Below, piece after piece: positions 17,913-26,498 of a stretch of DNA of 64,000 nt (the first letter of the stretch is position 1; each line of letters begins with the position of its first letter). The position numbers and the translations under genes were made by a program. The stretch is from Streptomyces sp. NBC_01497 (GTDB lineage: Bacteria; Actinomycetota; Actinomycetes; Streptomycetales; Streptomycetaceae). The stretch spans positions 1,240,001-1,304,000 of the forward strand of contig NZ_CP109427.1 in NCBI RefSeq assembly GCF_036250695.1, read 5' to 3'. Below the pieces are notes generated by a model. The model was not told the origin of the DNA, did not search any database, and saw nothing but the letters and a program-made list of their open reading frames with translations.

Positions 17913-18598
17913 CGGGCGGACCGCTGCTCGCGCACGTGCTCGCGACCCCGCTCCCCCGGCTGCCGGCGGAGTCGGCGCAGCAGGCAGTCGGCTACCCCTC
18001 GGTGTTCCTGCTGGTGGTGCTGGGAGCCCTGGTGCCGGTGGTCCCGACGGGGGCGGTGGTCAGTTCGGCGGCGGTGGTGGCGTTCCACCAGTCCGACCCG
18101 CTCTCGATGCTGTACACGTTCCTGGTGGCGTCGGCCGCCGCGTTCCTCGGAGACATGGCGCTGTACTGGCTGGGCCGGCGTGGCGTCGAGTCGAAGAACG
18201 GGTCCCGGTGGCTGGAGAAGCTGCGCGAGCACGCGCCGCCCGAACGGCTCGCGGGGGCCCAGGAGAAGCTGGCCGACCACGGCATCGCGGTCCTCGTCCT
18301 CTCCCGCCTGGTTCCGGCGGGACGGGTGCCGGTGATGCTCGCGTGCCTGCTGGCGAAGTGGCCGATGCGGTCCTTCGCGCGCGGTGACGTCTGGGCCTGC
18401 CTCGCCTGGGCCGCGACCTACCAGCTGATCGGGGTACTGGGCGGCTCGCTGTTCCCCCGGCCCTGGCAGGGCGTGGCGACGGCGATCGGCCTGACAGTGC
18501 TGGTCGCTGTCGTTCCCGTCGTGTGGCGCAAGGTACGCGCGCCGGAGGACGCCGGTGACGGCGGCGGTGCGGCGGACGGCGGGAGCCAGCGGATCTGA
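17909..18598 (+). CDS. DedA family (SNARE-associated/VTT domain) membrane protein
   Basis: This 229-aa membrane protein has the VTT/DedA core: a reentrant N-terminal segment with PVVPTGAVV, the conserved GDMALYWLGRRG, and the second motif RLVPAGRVPVMLACLLAKW. DedA proteins are proposed lipid scramblases or transporters (undecaprenyl phosphate, phosphatidylethanolamine) that use the proton gradient. The GTG start overlaps the stop of the MBL gene. The C-terminal tail is short and Gly/Asp-rich. Confidence 0.85.
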   Translation: MTGGPLLAHVLATPLPRLPAESAQQAVGYPSVFLLVVLGALVPVVPTGAVVSSAAVVAFHQSDPLSMLYTFLVASAAAFLGDMALYWLGRRGVESKNGSRWLEKLREHAPPERLAGAQEKLADHGIAVLVLSRLVPAGRVPVMLACLLAKWPMRSFARGDVWACLAWAATYQLIGVLGGSLFPRPWQGVATAIGLTVLVAVVPVVWRKVRAPEDAGDGGGAADGGSQRI

Positions 18599-18692
18599 GG
18601 GCGGGCACCTCGGCCCGCTGGACGGGCAGCACGGCACTCCTCGGGCCACCTTCGAAACAGGCGGATCGGGCAGGCCGGGCACGTCGGACGCG

Positions 18693-19763
18693 TCAGGCGG
18701 GCCGCAGGATCCGGGACGTGCCGACCGGGAGGTCCCACAGCTGGTCGCGGGGGCGGCCCGTCCGCTCCCAGGCGGCCCGTACCCGGGTGAGGGGTTCCAG
18801 CACGGGTTCCGAGGAGAGCACGAAGGTCCCCCAGTGCATGGGCGCCATCCGCGCGGCGCCGAGGTCGCGGCAGGCCTGGACGGCCTCCTCGGGGTCCATG
18901 TGTTCCGCGCGCAGCCACCAGCGCGGCTCGTACGCGCCGATCGGCAGCATCGTCATGTCGATGCCGGGGTGGCGGCGGCCGATCTGCGGGAACCAGTCGC
19001 CGTATCCGGAGTCGCCCGCGAAGTGGACCGTGCCGCCGTGCGAGTCGCTCATCACCCAGCCTCCCCAAAGGCTGCGGCAGGTGTCGGTGAGGGAACGCTT
19101 GGACCAGTGGTGGGCGGGCACGAAGTCGAACCGTACGGTCCTGCCGTCGGCGCCCGGCAGTTCCGCGCCCTCCCACCAGTCGAGTTCGGTGACGCGCACG
19201 AACCCGCGGCGCCTGCACCAGCGGGCGAGCCCGGCGGGCACGAACAGCGGGGTGTGGCGCGGGAGTCGCCTGAGGGTGGGCGCGTCGAGGTGGTCGTAGT
19301 GGTTGTGGCTGATGACGACCGCGTCGACGGGCGGCAGATCCTCCCAGCGCACGCCCACGGGGGTGATGCGCGCGGGTGTCCCGAGGATGCGGCGCGCCCA
19401 GACGGGGTCGGTGAGGACGGTGAGCCCGGCTATGCGCACGATCCAGCTGGCGTGGCCGACCCAGGTCAGGCAGATGTCCGTGGTGCGCACCCGGGGCAGC
19501 GGCGCCGGGGCGAAGGGCAGTTGGGGAATGTCGCGGAGGCCGTCGGGGCCGGGGCGTACGGCGCCGTCCTTGACGAAGCGCGCGAACTCGACGACCCCGG
19601 GCAGCGGCGCGGTGAGCCGGTCGGCGAAGGATCTGGGCCAGTGGCGGCGGTGTTCGCCGACCGGGCGGGGCGCCGGAGACCGTCTCGTCGGGTCGACCGC
19701 GGTTCCCCGGCCGGCGCCGGCCGGTTCCTGGTCCGGCTCGCCGTACTGCGTCGATTCCCTCAC
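18693..19763 (-). CDS. MBL-fold metallo-hydrolase, NAPE-PLD-like
   Basis: This 356-aa protein resembles N-acyl-phosphatidylethanolamine phospholipase D homologues of bacteria. The zinc motif is H-N-H-Y-D-H in VVISHNHYDHLDAPTL, with the NAPE-PLD-type PAHHWSKR following and the final HWGTF histidine. The GTG start at 19763 overlaps the stop of the upstream aminotransferase-like gene by 4 bp (GTGA), indicating coupling. The open frame extends far upstream on the same strand, but that is a shadow of the neighbour. The N-terminal 60 residues are charged and probably disordered. Confidence 0.82.
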   Translation of the reverse strand: MRESTQYGEPDQEPAGAGRGTAVDPTRRSPAPRPVGEHRRHWPRSFADRLTAPLPGVVEFARFVKDGAVRPGPDGLRDIPQLPFAPAPLPRVRTTDICLTWVGHASWIVRIAGLTVLTDPVWARRILGTPARITPVGVRWEDLPPVDAVVISHNHYDHLDAPTLRRLPRHTPLFVPAGLARWCRRRGFVRVTELDWWEGAELPGADGRTVRFDFVPAHHWSKRSLTDTCRSLWGGWVMSDSHGGTVHFAGDSGYGDWFPQIGRRHPGIDMTMLPIGAYEPRWWLRAEHMDPEEAVQACRDLGAARMAPMHWGTFVLSSEPVLEPLTRVRAAWERTGRPRDQLWDLPVGTSRILRPA

Positions 19764-21112
19764 AACGGCTCCGTCCCGTGCGTTCCAGGCGTTCCAGGCG
19801 TTCCAGGCGGTTCGGGCAGGGCGTGCGGTGTCGCGGGCCGCCGTGTAACGTCGAGAGCGGCGGCCAGGGTGCTCAACGCCTGTGCCACGTGCGGCAGTTT
19901 GAGCGGTGTTCCCGTGGTGACGGACTCCAGGCGATGACTCGGGGTTGCTCCGAGCAGCGGGCTGGTGGTCAGCCGTACGCGCAGCGCGCCGAGTTCGTCG
20001 CCGAAGCGGTGCCCGCCGAAGACCGGCGTGCCGAGACGGGCTTCGAGGTACTCCTCCAGGTCCATCGAGTCGGTGACGTCTGCGCCCGCGAGCCGGGCAC
20101 GCAGCGGGCCGAGGTCGGCGTAGAGGTGGCGGCCTGCCACCGGGGGCCGCGCGAGGGCGCCGGCGGCGAGCAGCGCGCGGTGCGCGGCGGCGGCGACCTG
20201 GGCGTGGGCGGCCGCGGCGGCGCGGGACCTGGCGCGTACGGCGTCGGGTTCGGTGAGGGCGTGTGCCACGGCGGCCGCGACCGGGGCGGGCACCAGGGCG
20301 CCGAGCGCGGTGAGGATGTCGATGGTGGTGGCGCGCCGGGCCAGGCCGCGCGCGGTGTGCGGGAAGCGGGCGACGGCGGCGGGCCACGCGGCGGGGGCGA
20401 GCGCGCCGACGGCGTCGCAGATCACGGTGGTGTCGCCGGGCCACATCTCGGCCGGGCTGAGCAGCACGGTGGTGGCGCGGTGCAGGGTGTCGCGCCAGGT
20501 CTCGTCGCTGACGAGGTGCAGCCCCTCGCCGACCGCGGCCTCGCACGCGGCGTGCAGCAGGTCGGGAGCGGCGACGGTGCCGGTGGGGTCGTCGGCGGGG
20601 CACAGCAGCAGGACGCGGGGGCGCCCTCCCTCCGAGCGGACCCTGCGGATGGTTTCGAGCAGGGCGTACGGGTCGGGCACGCCGCCGCACTCGGCGGGGG
20701 TGGGCACGTGGTACGCGGGCCGGCCGAGCAGCCGGATCTGGGGGGTCCACCAGGCCGGGCAGGGCCGGGGCAGCAGCACGTCCCCGCCGATGGCGCTGAG
20801 CAGCGCGAACAGCAGGGGCGGGGCGCCGGGCGCGGCGGTGATCTGTCCGGGGCTCGTACGCAGGCCGCGCCGGGACCAGTAGCCGCAGGCGGCCTCGCGC
20901 AGTGCGGGTCCGCCGCCCGGGGGTTCGGGTTCCGGCCGGCTCGCGGCGGCCTGGCACGCCGCGATCAGCTCCGGCAGCGCGGGCAGCCCCGGGTCCGGCG
21001 CCGACGGGCCGAAGCGGACGCGACCGCGGTCCTCGTGGACCGTTCGCCGTGGTTCTGCGCCTCTCGGGTGAGGCCCGTGACCGCCTGCCGTGGTCCCGAC
21101 AGATGGAGTCAT
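19760..21112 (-). CDS. fold-type I aminotransferase-like protein lacking the PLP lysine
   Basis: The 450-aa sequence has the class I/II aminotransferase layout: GGGPALREAACGYWSRRGL, then PADDPTGTV (NNPTG motif), VSDETWRD (PLP-ring Asp region), and a C-terminal domain with RVRL. At the position of the Schiff-base lysine (VSK in ordinary members) the sequence reads VGA, and the whole protein has one lysine, near the C-terminus. It therefore cannot form the usual internal aldimine and may be a binding or regulatory protein. The C-terminus has a GTP/GTPGT repeat from a 9-bp tandem repeat. Start ATG at 21112 with AAGGGC; translationally coupled to the MBL gene. Confidence 0.75.
   Translation of the reverse strand: MTPSVGTTAGGHGPHPRGAEPRRTVHEDRGRVRFGPSAPDPGLPALPELIAACQAAASRPEPEPPGGGPALREAACGYWSRRGLRTSPGQITAAPGAPPLLFALLSAIGGDVLLPRPCPAWWTPQIRLLGRPAYHVPTPAECGGVPDPYALLETIRRVRSEGGRPRVLLLCPADDPTGTVAAPDLLHAACEAAVGEGLHLVSDETWRDTLHRATTVLLSPAEMWPGDTTVICDAVGALAPAAWPAAVARFPHTARGLARRATTIDILTALGALVPAPVAAAVAHALTEPDAVRARSRAAAAAHAQVAAAAHRALLAAGALARPPVAGRHLYADLGPLRARLAGADVTDSMDLEEYLEARLGTPVFGGHRFGDELGALRVRLTTSPLLGATPSHRLESVTTGTPLKLPHVAQALSTLAAALDVTRRPATPHALPEPPGTPGTPGTHGTEPL
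19782..19808. repeat. three tandem copies of a 9-bp unit GTTCCAGGC
   Basis: Copies at 19782-19790, 19791-19799 and 19800-19808, inside the 3' end of the aminotransferase-like gene. They encode Gly-Thr-Pro triplets on the minus strand. The repeat keeps the frame, so copy number can vary without breaking the protein. Confidence 0.7.
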
Positions 21113-21140
21113 AAGCCCTTTATATAGAGATTTGATATTA
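21113..21140 (-). promoter_or_regulatory. AT-rich promoter island upstream of the aminotransferase-like gene
   Basis: This short, very AT-rich stretch in a GC-rich genome contains TATATA followed at once by the ribosome-binding site AAGGGC and the ATG on the minus strand. A -10 here would give a very short leader. No convincing -35 was found. Confidence 0.4.
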
Positions 21141-21282
21141 CTTGCCCCCTCAGGTGCGCCACCGGGTTCCGCCCCGCACCCCTGCTACCCACGCCGGGCT
21201 CACCCTGCACGCGGGGCCGCCCCGGCCCCGCCGGGTACCGGCCGGGCGGGCCCGGCTAGCACCCGGCCGACGGGGTAGGCGG

Positions 21283-22773
21283 ATGCGCATGGCAGACGAT
21301 TCAAGGCTTGCGGGCCTGCTCAGCGACGTGGACAAGCGGGTCTTCAGATTCGCCGCGACCCGGCACTGGCCGGGCGCCGAGCCGGTGCTGCCGCGGCTGA
21401 GCCGCGCGGCCAACCACGGCCTCCTGTGGTTCGGCGCCGCGGCGGGCATAGCGGTCCTGGGCCGCGGGGCGCGCTCCCGCCGGGCCGCAACGCGCGGGAT
21501 CGCCTCGCTGGCGCTCGCCTCGGCCACCGTCAACACCGTGGTCAAGCACGCGGCCCGGCGCGAACGGCCGGTACTCGACGCCGTGCCCCTGGTGCGGCAG
21601 CTGAAGCGGCAGCCCGTCACGACGTCGTTCCCCTCGGGGCACGCGGCGTCGGCGGCGGCCTTCGCGGCCGGCGTGGCCCTCGAATCCTCCGGATGGGGCG
21701 CCGTGGTGGCTCCGCTGGCCGCCTCCGTGGCGTTCTCCCGGGTCTATACGGGAGTGCACTACCCGAGTGACGTGCTGGCCGGCGCCGCGCTCGGCGTCGG
21801 CGCGGCGCTCGCGGTCCGGGGGATCGTGCCGACGCGCTCACAGATGCCCTCGCCGGGCAGACCGTTCGCCGAGGCGCCTCGGCTGCCGGGCGGCGAGGGT
21901 GTGGTGATCGTGGTCAACCGGGCGTCGGGCTCGGCGGAGCTGGCGACGCTGGTGGCCGACGCGCTGCCCCGTGCGGAGATCGTGGAGTGCGGGCCCGGCG
22001 AGGTGACGGCCGCCCTGGACAAGGCGGCGGCCCGCTGCCGCGCACTCGGCGTGGTCGGCGGCGACGGGACCGTCAACCGGGCCGCGGCGGCCGCGGTGCG
22101 CCACCGGGTGCCGCTCGCCGTCTTCCCCGGCGGAACGCTCAACCACTTCGCGTACGACCTGGGAATCGAATCGGTGCACGACACGTGCCGGGCCCTGGCG
22201 GAGGGCGAGGCCGTCCGGGTGGATCTCGGGCGGTTCACGCCGGGCCCGGAGGGCGCCGCGCACGGCTACTTCCTCAACACGTTCAGCCTCGGCGTCTACC
22301 CGGAGCTCGTCACCGTGCGCGAGCGATGGGCGCCCCGCCTCGGCGGCTGGCCGGCCGGGGTGCTCGCCGCTCTGGAGACCCTGCGCCGGGGGCACCGGCT
22401 GGAGGCGGAGTTCGAGGGCACTCGCAGGTCGCTGTGGCTGCTGTTCGCCGGCAACAACATCTACCAGCGGATGGGGCCCACGCCCGGGCACCGGCGCGAC
22501 CTCGCGGACGGGCTCCTGGACGTGCGGATCGTGCACGGCGGAAGCCTGCCGGGCCTGCGGCTGCTCGCGGCCGCACTCGCCGGGCCGCTGAGCCGGTCGC
22601 CCGTGCACGCGGCCGAGCGGATGCGCAGGGTGCGGATCGCGGGTCTCGCGCGGGGCACGTCGCTCGCCTATGACGGCGAGGTCACGCCGGCGCCGGAGGA
22701 ACTGGTGCTGGACAAGGCCGTGGAGGCGTTGACGGTGTACCGGCCGCAGGTCTTCTCGGCCTCCGCGTTCTGA
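21283..22773 (+). CDS. PAP2 phosphatase - diacylglycerol kinase fusion
   Basis: This 496-aa bifunctional lipid protein has an N-terminal PAP2 domain (about residues 1-190) with the three phosphatase motifs: KHAARRERP, SFPSGHAAS and SRVYTGVHYPSD. It also has hydrophobic helices. The C-terminal DAGK/sphingosine-kinase-like domain (about 205-490) has VVGGDGTVNRA and FPGGTLNHFA. One half removes phosphate from a lipid phosphate and the other phosphorylates a lipid, an arrangement widespread in Streptomyces. ATG at 21283 chosen; the open frame begins 47 codons earlier in non-coding-like sequence, and a second ATG two codons on is also possible. Confidence 0.88.
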   Translation: MRMADDSRLAGLLSDVDKRVFRFAATRHWPGAEPVLPRLSRAANHGLLWFGAAAGIAVLGRGARSRRAATRGIASLALASATVNTVVKHAARRERPVLDAVPLVRQLKRQPVTTSFPSGHAASAAAFAAGVALESSGWGAVVAPLAASVAFSRVYTGVHYPSDVLAGAALGVGAALAVRGIVPTRSQMPSPGRPFAEAPRLPGGEGVVIVVNRASGSAELATLVADALPRAEIVECGPGEVTAALDKAAARCRALGVVGGDGTVNRAAAAAVRHRVPLAVFPGGTLNHFAYDLGIESVHDTCRALAEGEAVRVDLGRFTPGPEGAAHGYFLNTFSLGVYPELVTVRERWAPRLGGWPAGVLAALETLRRGHRLEAEFEGTRRSLWLLFAGNNIYQRMGPTPGHRRDLADGLLDVRIVHGGSLPGLRLLAAALAGPLSRSPVHAAERMRRVRIAGLARGTSLAYDGEVTPAPEELVLDKAVEALTVYRPQVFSASAF

Positions 22774-22816
22774 CGTGTGCACCCGTTCCGACGGCTCCGC
22801 GCGTCAGCGGTGCGCC

Positions 22817-22853
22817 CCCTGCACCCTGCACCCTGCGCCCCTGCACCCCTGCA
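22817..22853. repeat. tandem repeat of CCCTGCA-like units
   Basis: Five adjacent 7-8 bp units (CCCTGCA, CCCTGCA, CCCTGCG, CCCCTGCA, CCCCTGCA) in the gap between the PAP2-DAGK fusion and the methyltransferase gene. This is a simple sequence repeat with no evident function. Confidence 0.7.
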
Positions 22854-22959
22854 CCCGGACGCTCCGACAGAGTCCACATGTCGAAACACATCGTCTCATC
22901 ATGCAGAACGGGCTTACGGTGATCCCGTCACGCGACGCCGCGAGAAGGGAAGTCGTCCG

Positions 22960-23769
22960 ATGGCCAGGGAGACCGCCGTATACACCCACGGGCACCATGA
23001 GTCGGTGCTCCGATCACACCGCTGGCGCACCGCCGCCAACTCGGCCGGCTACCTCGTGCCCGAGCTGACGCCGGGCCAGGAGTTGCTGGACGTGGGCTGC
23101 GGCCCCGGCACCATCACCGCCGATCTCGCCGCTCTGGTGGCGCCCGGCACGGTCACCGCGGTCGACGCCTCGGAGAGTGTCCTGGACGCGGCGCGCGGCG
23201 CCGCCGAGGAGGCCGGGGTGGACAACGTCCGCTTCGCGGTCGCCGATGTCCATGATCTGGACTTTCCCGACGACTCCTTCGACGTGGTGCACGCCCATCA
23301 GGTGCTCCAGCACGTCGGCGACCCGGTGCAGGCGCTGCGCGAGATGCGCCGGGTGTGCAAGCCGGGTGGCACCGTCGCCGTACGGGACGCGGACTACGGC
23401 GGGTTCAGCTGGTACCCGGCCCCGCCCGAACTCGACGACTGGCGCGAGCTGTACCGCCGGGTGGCCCGCGCCAACGGCGGTGAACCGGACGCGGGCAGGC
23501 GCCTGTTGTCGTGGGCGCGTGAGGCCGGCTTCACCGAGATCGCGCCGTCGGCCTCGACCTGGTTCTACGCGACACCCGCGGAACGGGTCTGGTGGAGCGG
23601 CCTGTGGGCGGACCGCACGCTGGCCCCCGCCTACGCGGAGCGGGTCACGGCGACCGGTGAGGGCACCGCCGCGCAACTCGACGGCATCGCCCGCGCGTGG
23701 CGCACCTGGGGCGAGTCGGACGACGCCTGTTTCCTCTGCCCCAACGTCGAACTCCGCTGCCGCGCCTGA
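22960..23769 (+). CDS. class I SAM-dependent methyltransferase
   Basis: This 269-aa methyltransferase of the UbiE/Methyltransf_11 type has SAM motif I LLDVGCGPGTITADLA (about residues 36-51), the acidic residue of motif II in VTAVDASE, and motif post-II around FAVADVHDLDFPDDSFDVVHAHQVL. The ATG at 22960 has GAAGGGA 9 nt upstream; the frame is open from 22777 but the added sequence covers the CCCTGCA repeat and is not protein-like. Substrate unknown; probably monocistronic. Confidence 0.85.
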   Translation: MARETAVYTHGHHESVLRSHRWRTAANSAGYLVPELTPGQELLDVGCGPGTITADLAALVAPGTVTAVDASESVLDAARGAAEEAGVDNVRFAVADVHDLDFPDDSFDVVHAHQVLQHVGDPVQALREMRRVCKPGGTVAVRDADYGGFSWYPAPPELDDWRELYRRVARANGGEPDAGRRLLSWAREAGFTEIAPSASTWFYATPAERVWWSGLWADRTLAPAYAERVTATGEGTAAQLDGIARAWRTWGESDDACFLCPNVELRCRA

Positions 23770-23909
23770 CGCACCCACCGGCCGGGGCGGCTCCGGCCTC
23801 CCCCGCCGGTGACCGGACCAGCGCCCGCCGACGCGGGGCGGTGGTCCGGTCACCGATGAGAGGGAACACCCTGTCCCCCGTGGAGGGTTATCCAACTAAC
23901 CTGATCCGC

Positions 23910-24263
23910 ATGGAGATCCTCGGGACCACGCTGCGTATCTACGTCGAAGACCTGGACCGGGCCGTGGTGTTCTACGAACGCCTCACCGGCACCCCGGCGC
24001 TCCGCTCCGAACGCGGGGGTGTGTCCGCCGCCGCGGTGGGGTGCTTCCTGCTGATGAGCGGTCCTGCAGCGGAGATCGACGTCCTGCGCAAGGTGACGGC
24101 GACCATCGCGGTCAAGGACGTCGCGGACACGGCGGCCATCCTCACCGGGAGCGGCGGTCAGGTGCTGGTGGGTCCGGTGTCGACGCCGGGCGGACGCAAT
24201 CTCATCGCCCTGCACCCTGACGGCGCGGTGTTCGAGTACGTGGACCGGACTCCCCAGCCGTAG
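23910..24263 (+). CDS. VOC-family (glyoxalase/bleomycin-resistance-like) protein
   Basis: This 117-aa protein has one vicinal-oxygen-chelate module, with betaalphabetabetabeta repeats seen in LRIYVEDLDRAVVFYERLTG and a final GRNLIALHPDGAVFEYVDR. The metal-ligand pattern is incomplete, so its chemistry cannot be stated. I chose the ATG at 23910, where homologues begin; an in-frame GTG at 23880 would add ten residues. Its 3' end overlaps the convergent NCS1 permease gene by 62 bp. Confidence 0.78.
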   Translation: MEILGTTLRIYVEDLDRAVVFYERLTGTPALRSERGGVSAAAVGCFLLMSGPAAEIDVLRKVTATIAVKDVADTAAILTGSGGQVLVGPVSTPGGRNLIALHPDGAVFEYVDRTPQP

Positions 24264-25620
24264 CGTTCCGTTCGCGCCGTGCGAGGACTCCGTAGAGCAC
24301 CGCCGGTACGACAAGACCGACGATCCATGAGATGTCCGCGCCGCCCAGCGGGCCCACCACCGGGCCGGTGTAGAAGCTCGTGGACAGGAAGGGGAACTGG
24401 GCGGCGAGACCTACGACATAGGTGATCAGCGCGATCGCGCGCCAGCCCCCGTAGCGGCCTTCCGGGTCGGTGAGCGCGGGGATGTCGTAGCGTTCGCGCG
24501 AGATCAGGTAGTAGTCGACGAGGTTGATCGCGGACCACGGTGTGAAGAACGTCAACAGGAACAGCAGGAAGTCGGCGAACGAGTCCAGGAACGAGTCGCG
24601 TCCGAGGAGGGCGACGACCGTTCCGGCGACCATGATGCAGGCGATGTACGCGCCGCGGCCCCGCTGGGAGAGCACCCGCTGTCCCCGGAAACCGCTGACG
24701 CTGGTCACGATCGACATGAAACCGCCGTACGTGTTCAGCACGTTGATGGTCAGCTTGCCGAGCGCGATCGCGAAGTAGAGGAACGCGGCGATCGCACCGG
24801 TGCCGCCGAGGCCCACCACGTAGCCGACCTGGTCGTCGACGAAGGCGTTGCCCGCCGTCGCTGCCACCAGCACGCCGAAGGTCATGGACCACTGCGAGCC
24901 GAGGGCCGTCCCGCCGAGCGTCCACCAGAACGTCGCCCGCGCACTGGTCGTGCGGGGCAGGTAGCGCGAGTAGTCCGCCACGTACGGACCGAACGCGAGC
25001 TGCCAGGACGCGGAGAGCGCCATGGCCAGCAGGAACATCGGCAGCTTGAACTTCTCGTCGTGCAGGACCGTGCCCACGTCGATGTGGTCGAGCAGCCGGA
25101 TGCCGAGATAGACGAAGGCGACCGCGCAGACGATGCTCGCCACCCGGCCGAGCGCGTGGATGATCCGGTAGCCGACGACCGCCATCACGGCGGTCACGAC
25201 GGCGAAGATCACGATCCCGGCCACCGGACCGAGGTGGGTGAGCTTGCCGACCGCCTGGCCCGCGAGCACGCTCCCGCTGGCGAAGAAGCCGACGTACATC
25301 ACGACGACCAGCACCAGCGGCACCACCGCGCCCTTCACGCCGAACTGGGCGCGTGAGGAGATCATCTGCGGCAGTCCGAGTCGCGGGCCCTGGGCCGAGT
25401 GCAGCGCCATCACGGCGCCGCCGACGAGGTTGCCCGCGAGCAGCCCCACCAGCGACCAGACCACGTCACCGCCGAAGATCACCGCGAGGCCGCCGGTGAC
25501 GACGGTGGTGATCTGGAGGTTGGCGCCCAGCCAGAGCGTGAACTGCGAGAACGCCGTGCCGTGACGCTCCTCGTCCGGCACGACGTCGATGGAACGCCGC
25601 TCGACCAGGGACTCGGCCAC
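24202..25620 (-). CDS. NCS1-family purine/cytosine permease
   Basis: This 472-aa membrane transporter has about 12 hydrophobic segments. NCS1 features include FTLWLGANLQITTVVTGG near the start, the ALHSAQGPRLGLPQMISSRAQFG loop, and the SWQLAFGPYVADYSRYLP segment. The likely substrate is a nucleobase or related compound taken up with H+ or Na+. The GTG at 25620 has AGGGAG 6 nt upstream and gives the usual family length; an in-frame ATG lies further upstream. The gene is preceded by a 20-bp inverted repeat (25647-25666). It converges on the VOC gene with a 62-bp overlap of coding ends. Confidence 0.87.
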   Translation of the reverse strand: MAESLVERRSIDVVPDEERHGTAFSQFTLWLGANLQITTVVTGGLAVIFGGDVVWSLVGLLAGNLVGGAVMALHSAQGPRLGLPQMISSRAQFGVKGAVVPLVLVVVMYVGFFASGSVLAGQAVGKLTHLGPVAGIVIFAVVTAVMAVVGYRIIHALGRVASIVCAVAFVYLGIRLLDHIDVGTVLHDEKFKLPMFLLAMALSASWQLAFGPYVADYSRYLPRTTSARATFWWTLGGTALGSQWSMTFGVLVAATAGNAFVDDQVGYVVGLGGTGAIAAFLYFAIALGKLTINVLNTYGGFMSIVTSVSGFRGQRVLSQRGRGAYIACIMVAGTVVALLGRDSFLDSFADFLLFLLTFFTPWSAINLVDYYLISRERYDIPALTDPEGRYGGWRAIALITYVVGLAAQFPFLSTSFYTGPVVGPLGGADISWIVGLVVPAVLYGVLARRERNATAGESGPRTRTPRRQGAGR

Positions 25621-25646
25621 GGACTTCTCCCTTCCTCGGACGACAC

Positions 25647-25666
25647 TCTGCATATGATCATGCAGA
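25647..25666. promoter_or_regulatory. inverted repeat TCTGCAT-N6-ATGCAGA upstream of NCS1 permease
   Basis: Perfect 7-bp arms at 25647-25653 and 25660-25666, 27 bp before the GTG of the permease and overlapping where a promoter or leader would lie. It looks like an operator for a dimeric regulator; which one cannot be told. Confidence 0.5.
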
Positions 25667-25939
25667 GTTCCCTCTGATGAATAGATTGTCAATACTCCGC
25701 ACACCGGTCCCGGCGGCGCCGTCGGTCGAACGCGGGCGTCCGCGCTGTGCCCCGACCCCGACCCCGACCACGACCGCCGGAGCGTGCAGGCGACGACCCG
25801 TCGGCGGACGGGTCTCGTGACACGGGACGTGGGCAGGCAGGCCCAGCGGCGAACAGGAGAGCGGCCGTGGACGAGGGGGCGGCGTCCCGAAGGCGAGCGC
25901 CCGACAAGACGCCGACGCGCGGCGCGCTCCGGCACCGGC

Positions 25940-26150
25940 CTTCGGACCAGACTCACCAGCAGACTCGCGTTCAGCGCCACGATCACCACGCTCGCCGCCA
26001 CCGCGGCGGCCGTGGTCGCGTGCCGGTTCACCCAGGGGCCCCGTCACAGCCCGGTCGCGGGTCAGCGCGACCAGCGGCACCAGAGCGGACGGGATACCGA
26101 AGGACAGGGCGATCTGACTCATCACCAGGGCGTGGGTGGGGCTCATGCCA
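25940..26150 (-). pseudogene. remnant of an Nramp-type Mn/Fe transporter (C-terminal part)
   Basis: On the minus strand a fragment reads MSPTHALVMSQIALSFGIPSA, then LVPLVALTRDRAV. After a one-base shift at the GGGGCCCC run near 26033-26042 it continues VNRHATTAAAVAASVVIVALN. This is the last quarter of an MntH/Nramp protein as I know the family. There is no start, no upstream part and a frameshift, so it is decayed. Confidence 0.6.
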
Positions 26151-26290
26151 CTGCTGAGCACGGCCGGCGCGGGCACCAGCTGCCGTCGTCGACGACCGTG
26201 TGGTCCGCGGCCAGCGTCCCGGCGAGCGCCAGTACCTCCGGCGACCGGTCGACGAGGATCAGCTCGGCCGGGGTGAGCGCGCGCGGCGGG
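26151..26290 (-). pseudogene. possible zinc-alcohol-dehydrogenase fragment
   Basis: The minus-strand translation RALTPAELILVDRSPEVLAL, continuing AGTLAADHTVVDDG, resembles the Rossmann segment of medium-chain dehydrogenases, where the ribose-binding Asp and the LGADH motif occur. It is only about 45 residues, joins directly to the Nramp remnant in another frame, and has no start or catalytic part. The assignment is tentative. Confidence 0.4.
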
Positions 26291-26498
26291 CTTCGGCCGC
26301 CGGGGCAGCGGGCCCTGTGGGCCGCCCGGCAACGGGCCCCGCCGCGCGGCCCGTTCGCGGCGGAGCGTCCACGCACCAGGACACCCGGACCTCGCGGGTC
26401 GACCTGGCCCCCTCACGGTCGCCCCGGAGCTCGCGGTCGGCTCCGGCCCCCTCACGGTCGCCCCTGACCTCGCGGGTCGCCCCCACGTCCCCCGCTCG
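26291..26498. repeat. gene-free stretch with a 20-bp direct repeat
   Basis: GGCCCCCTCACGGTCGCCCC occurs at 26406-26425 and again at 26445-26464 (period 39 bp), with a related GACCTCGCGGGTC motif on both sides. Translated, it gives a simple Arg/Glu/Gly repeat, so it is probably degenerate sequence and not a gene. Confidence 0.55.

Noticed and set aside
22817..22853. Regular short repeats considered as CRISPR
   Set aside because: Units are 7-8 bp and directly adjacent, with no spacers and no cas genes.
26259..26486. Minus-strand frame with Arg-Glu-Gly-Asp repeats as a small gene
   Set aside because: The pattern comes from a 39-bp DNA repeat, there is no ribosome-binding site, and the translation lacks structure.
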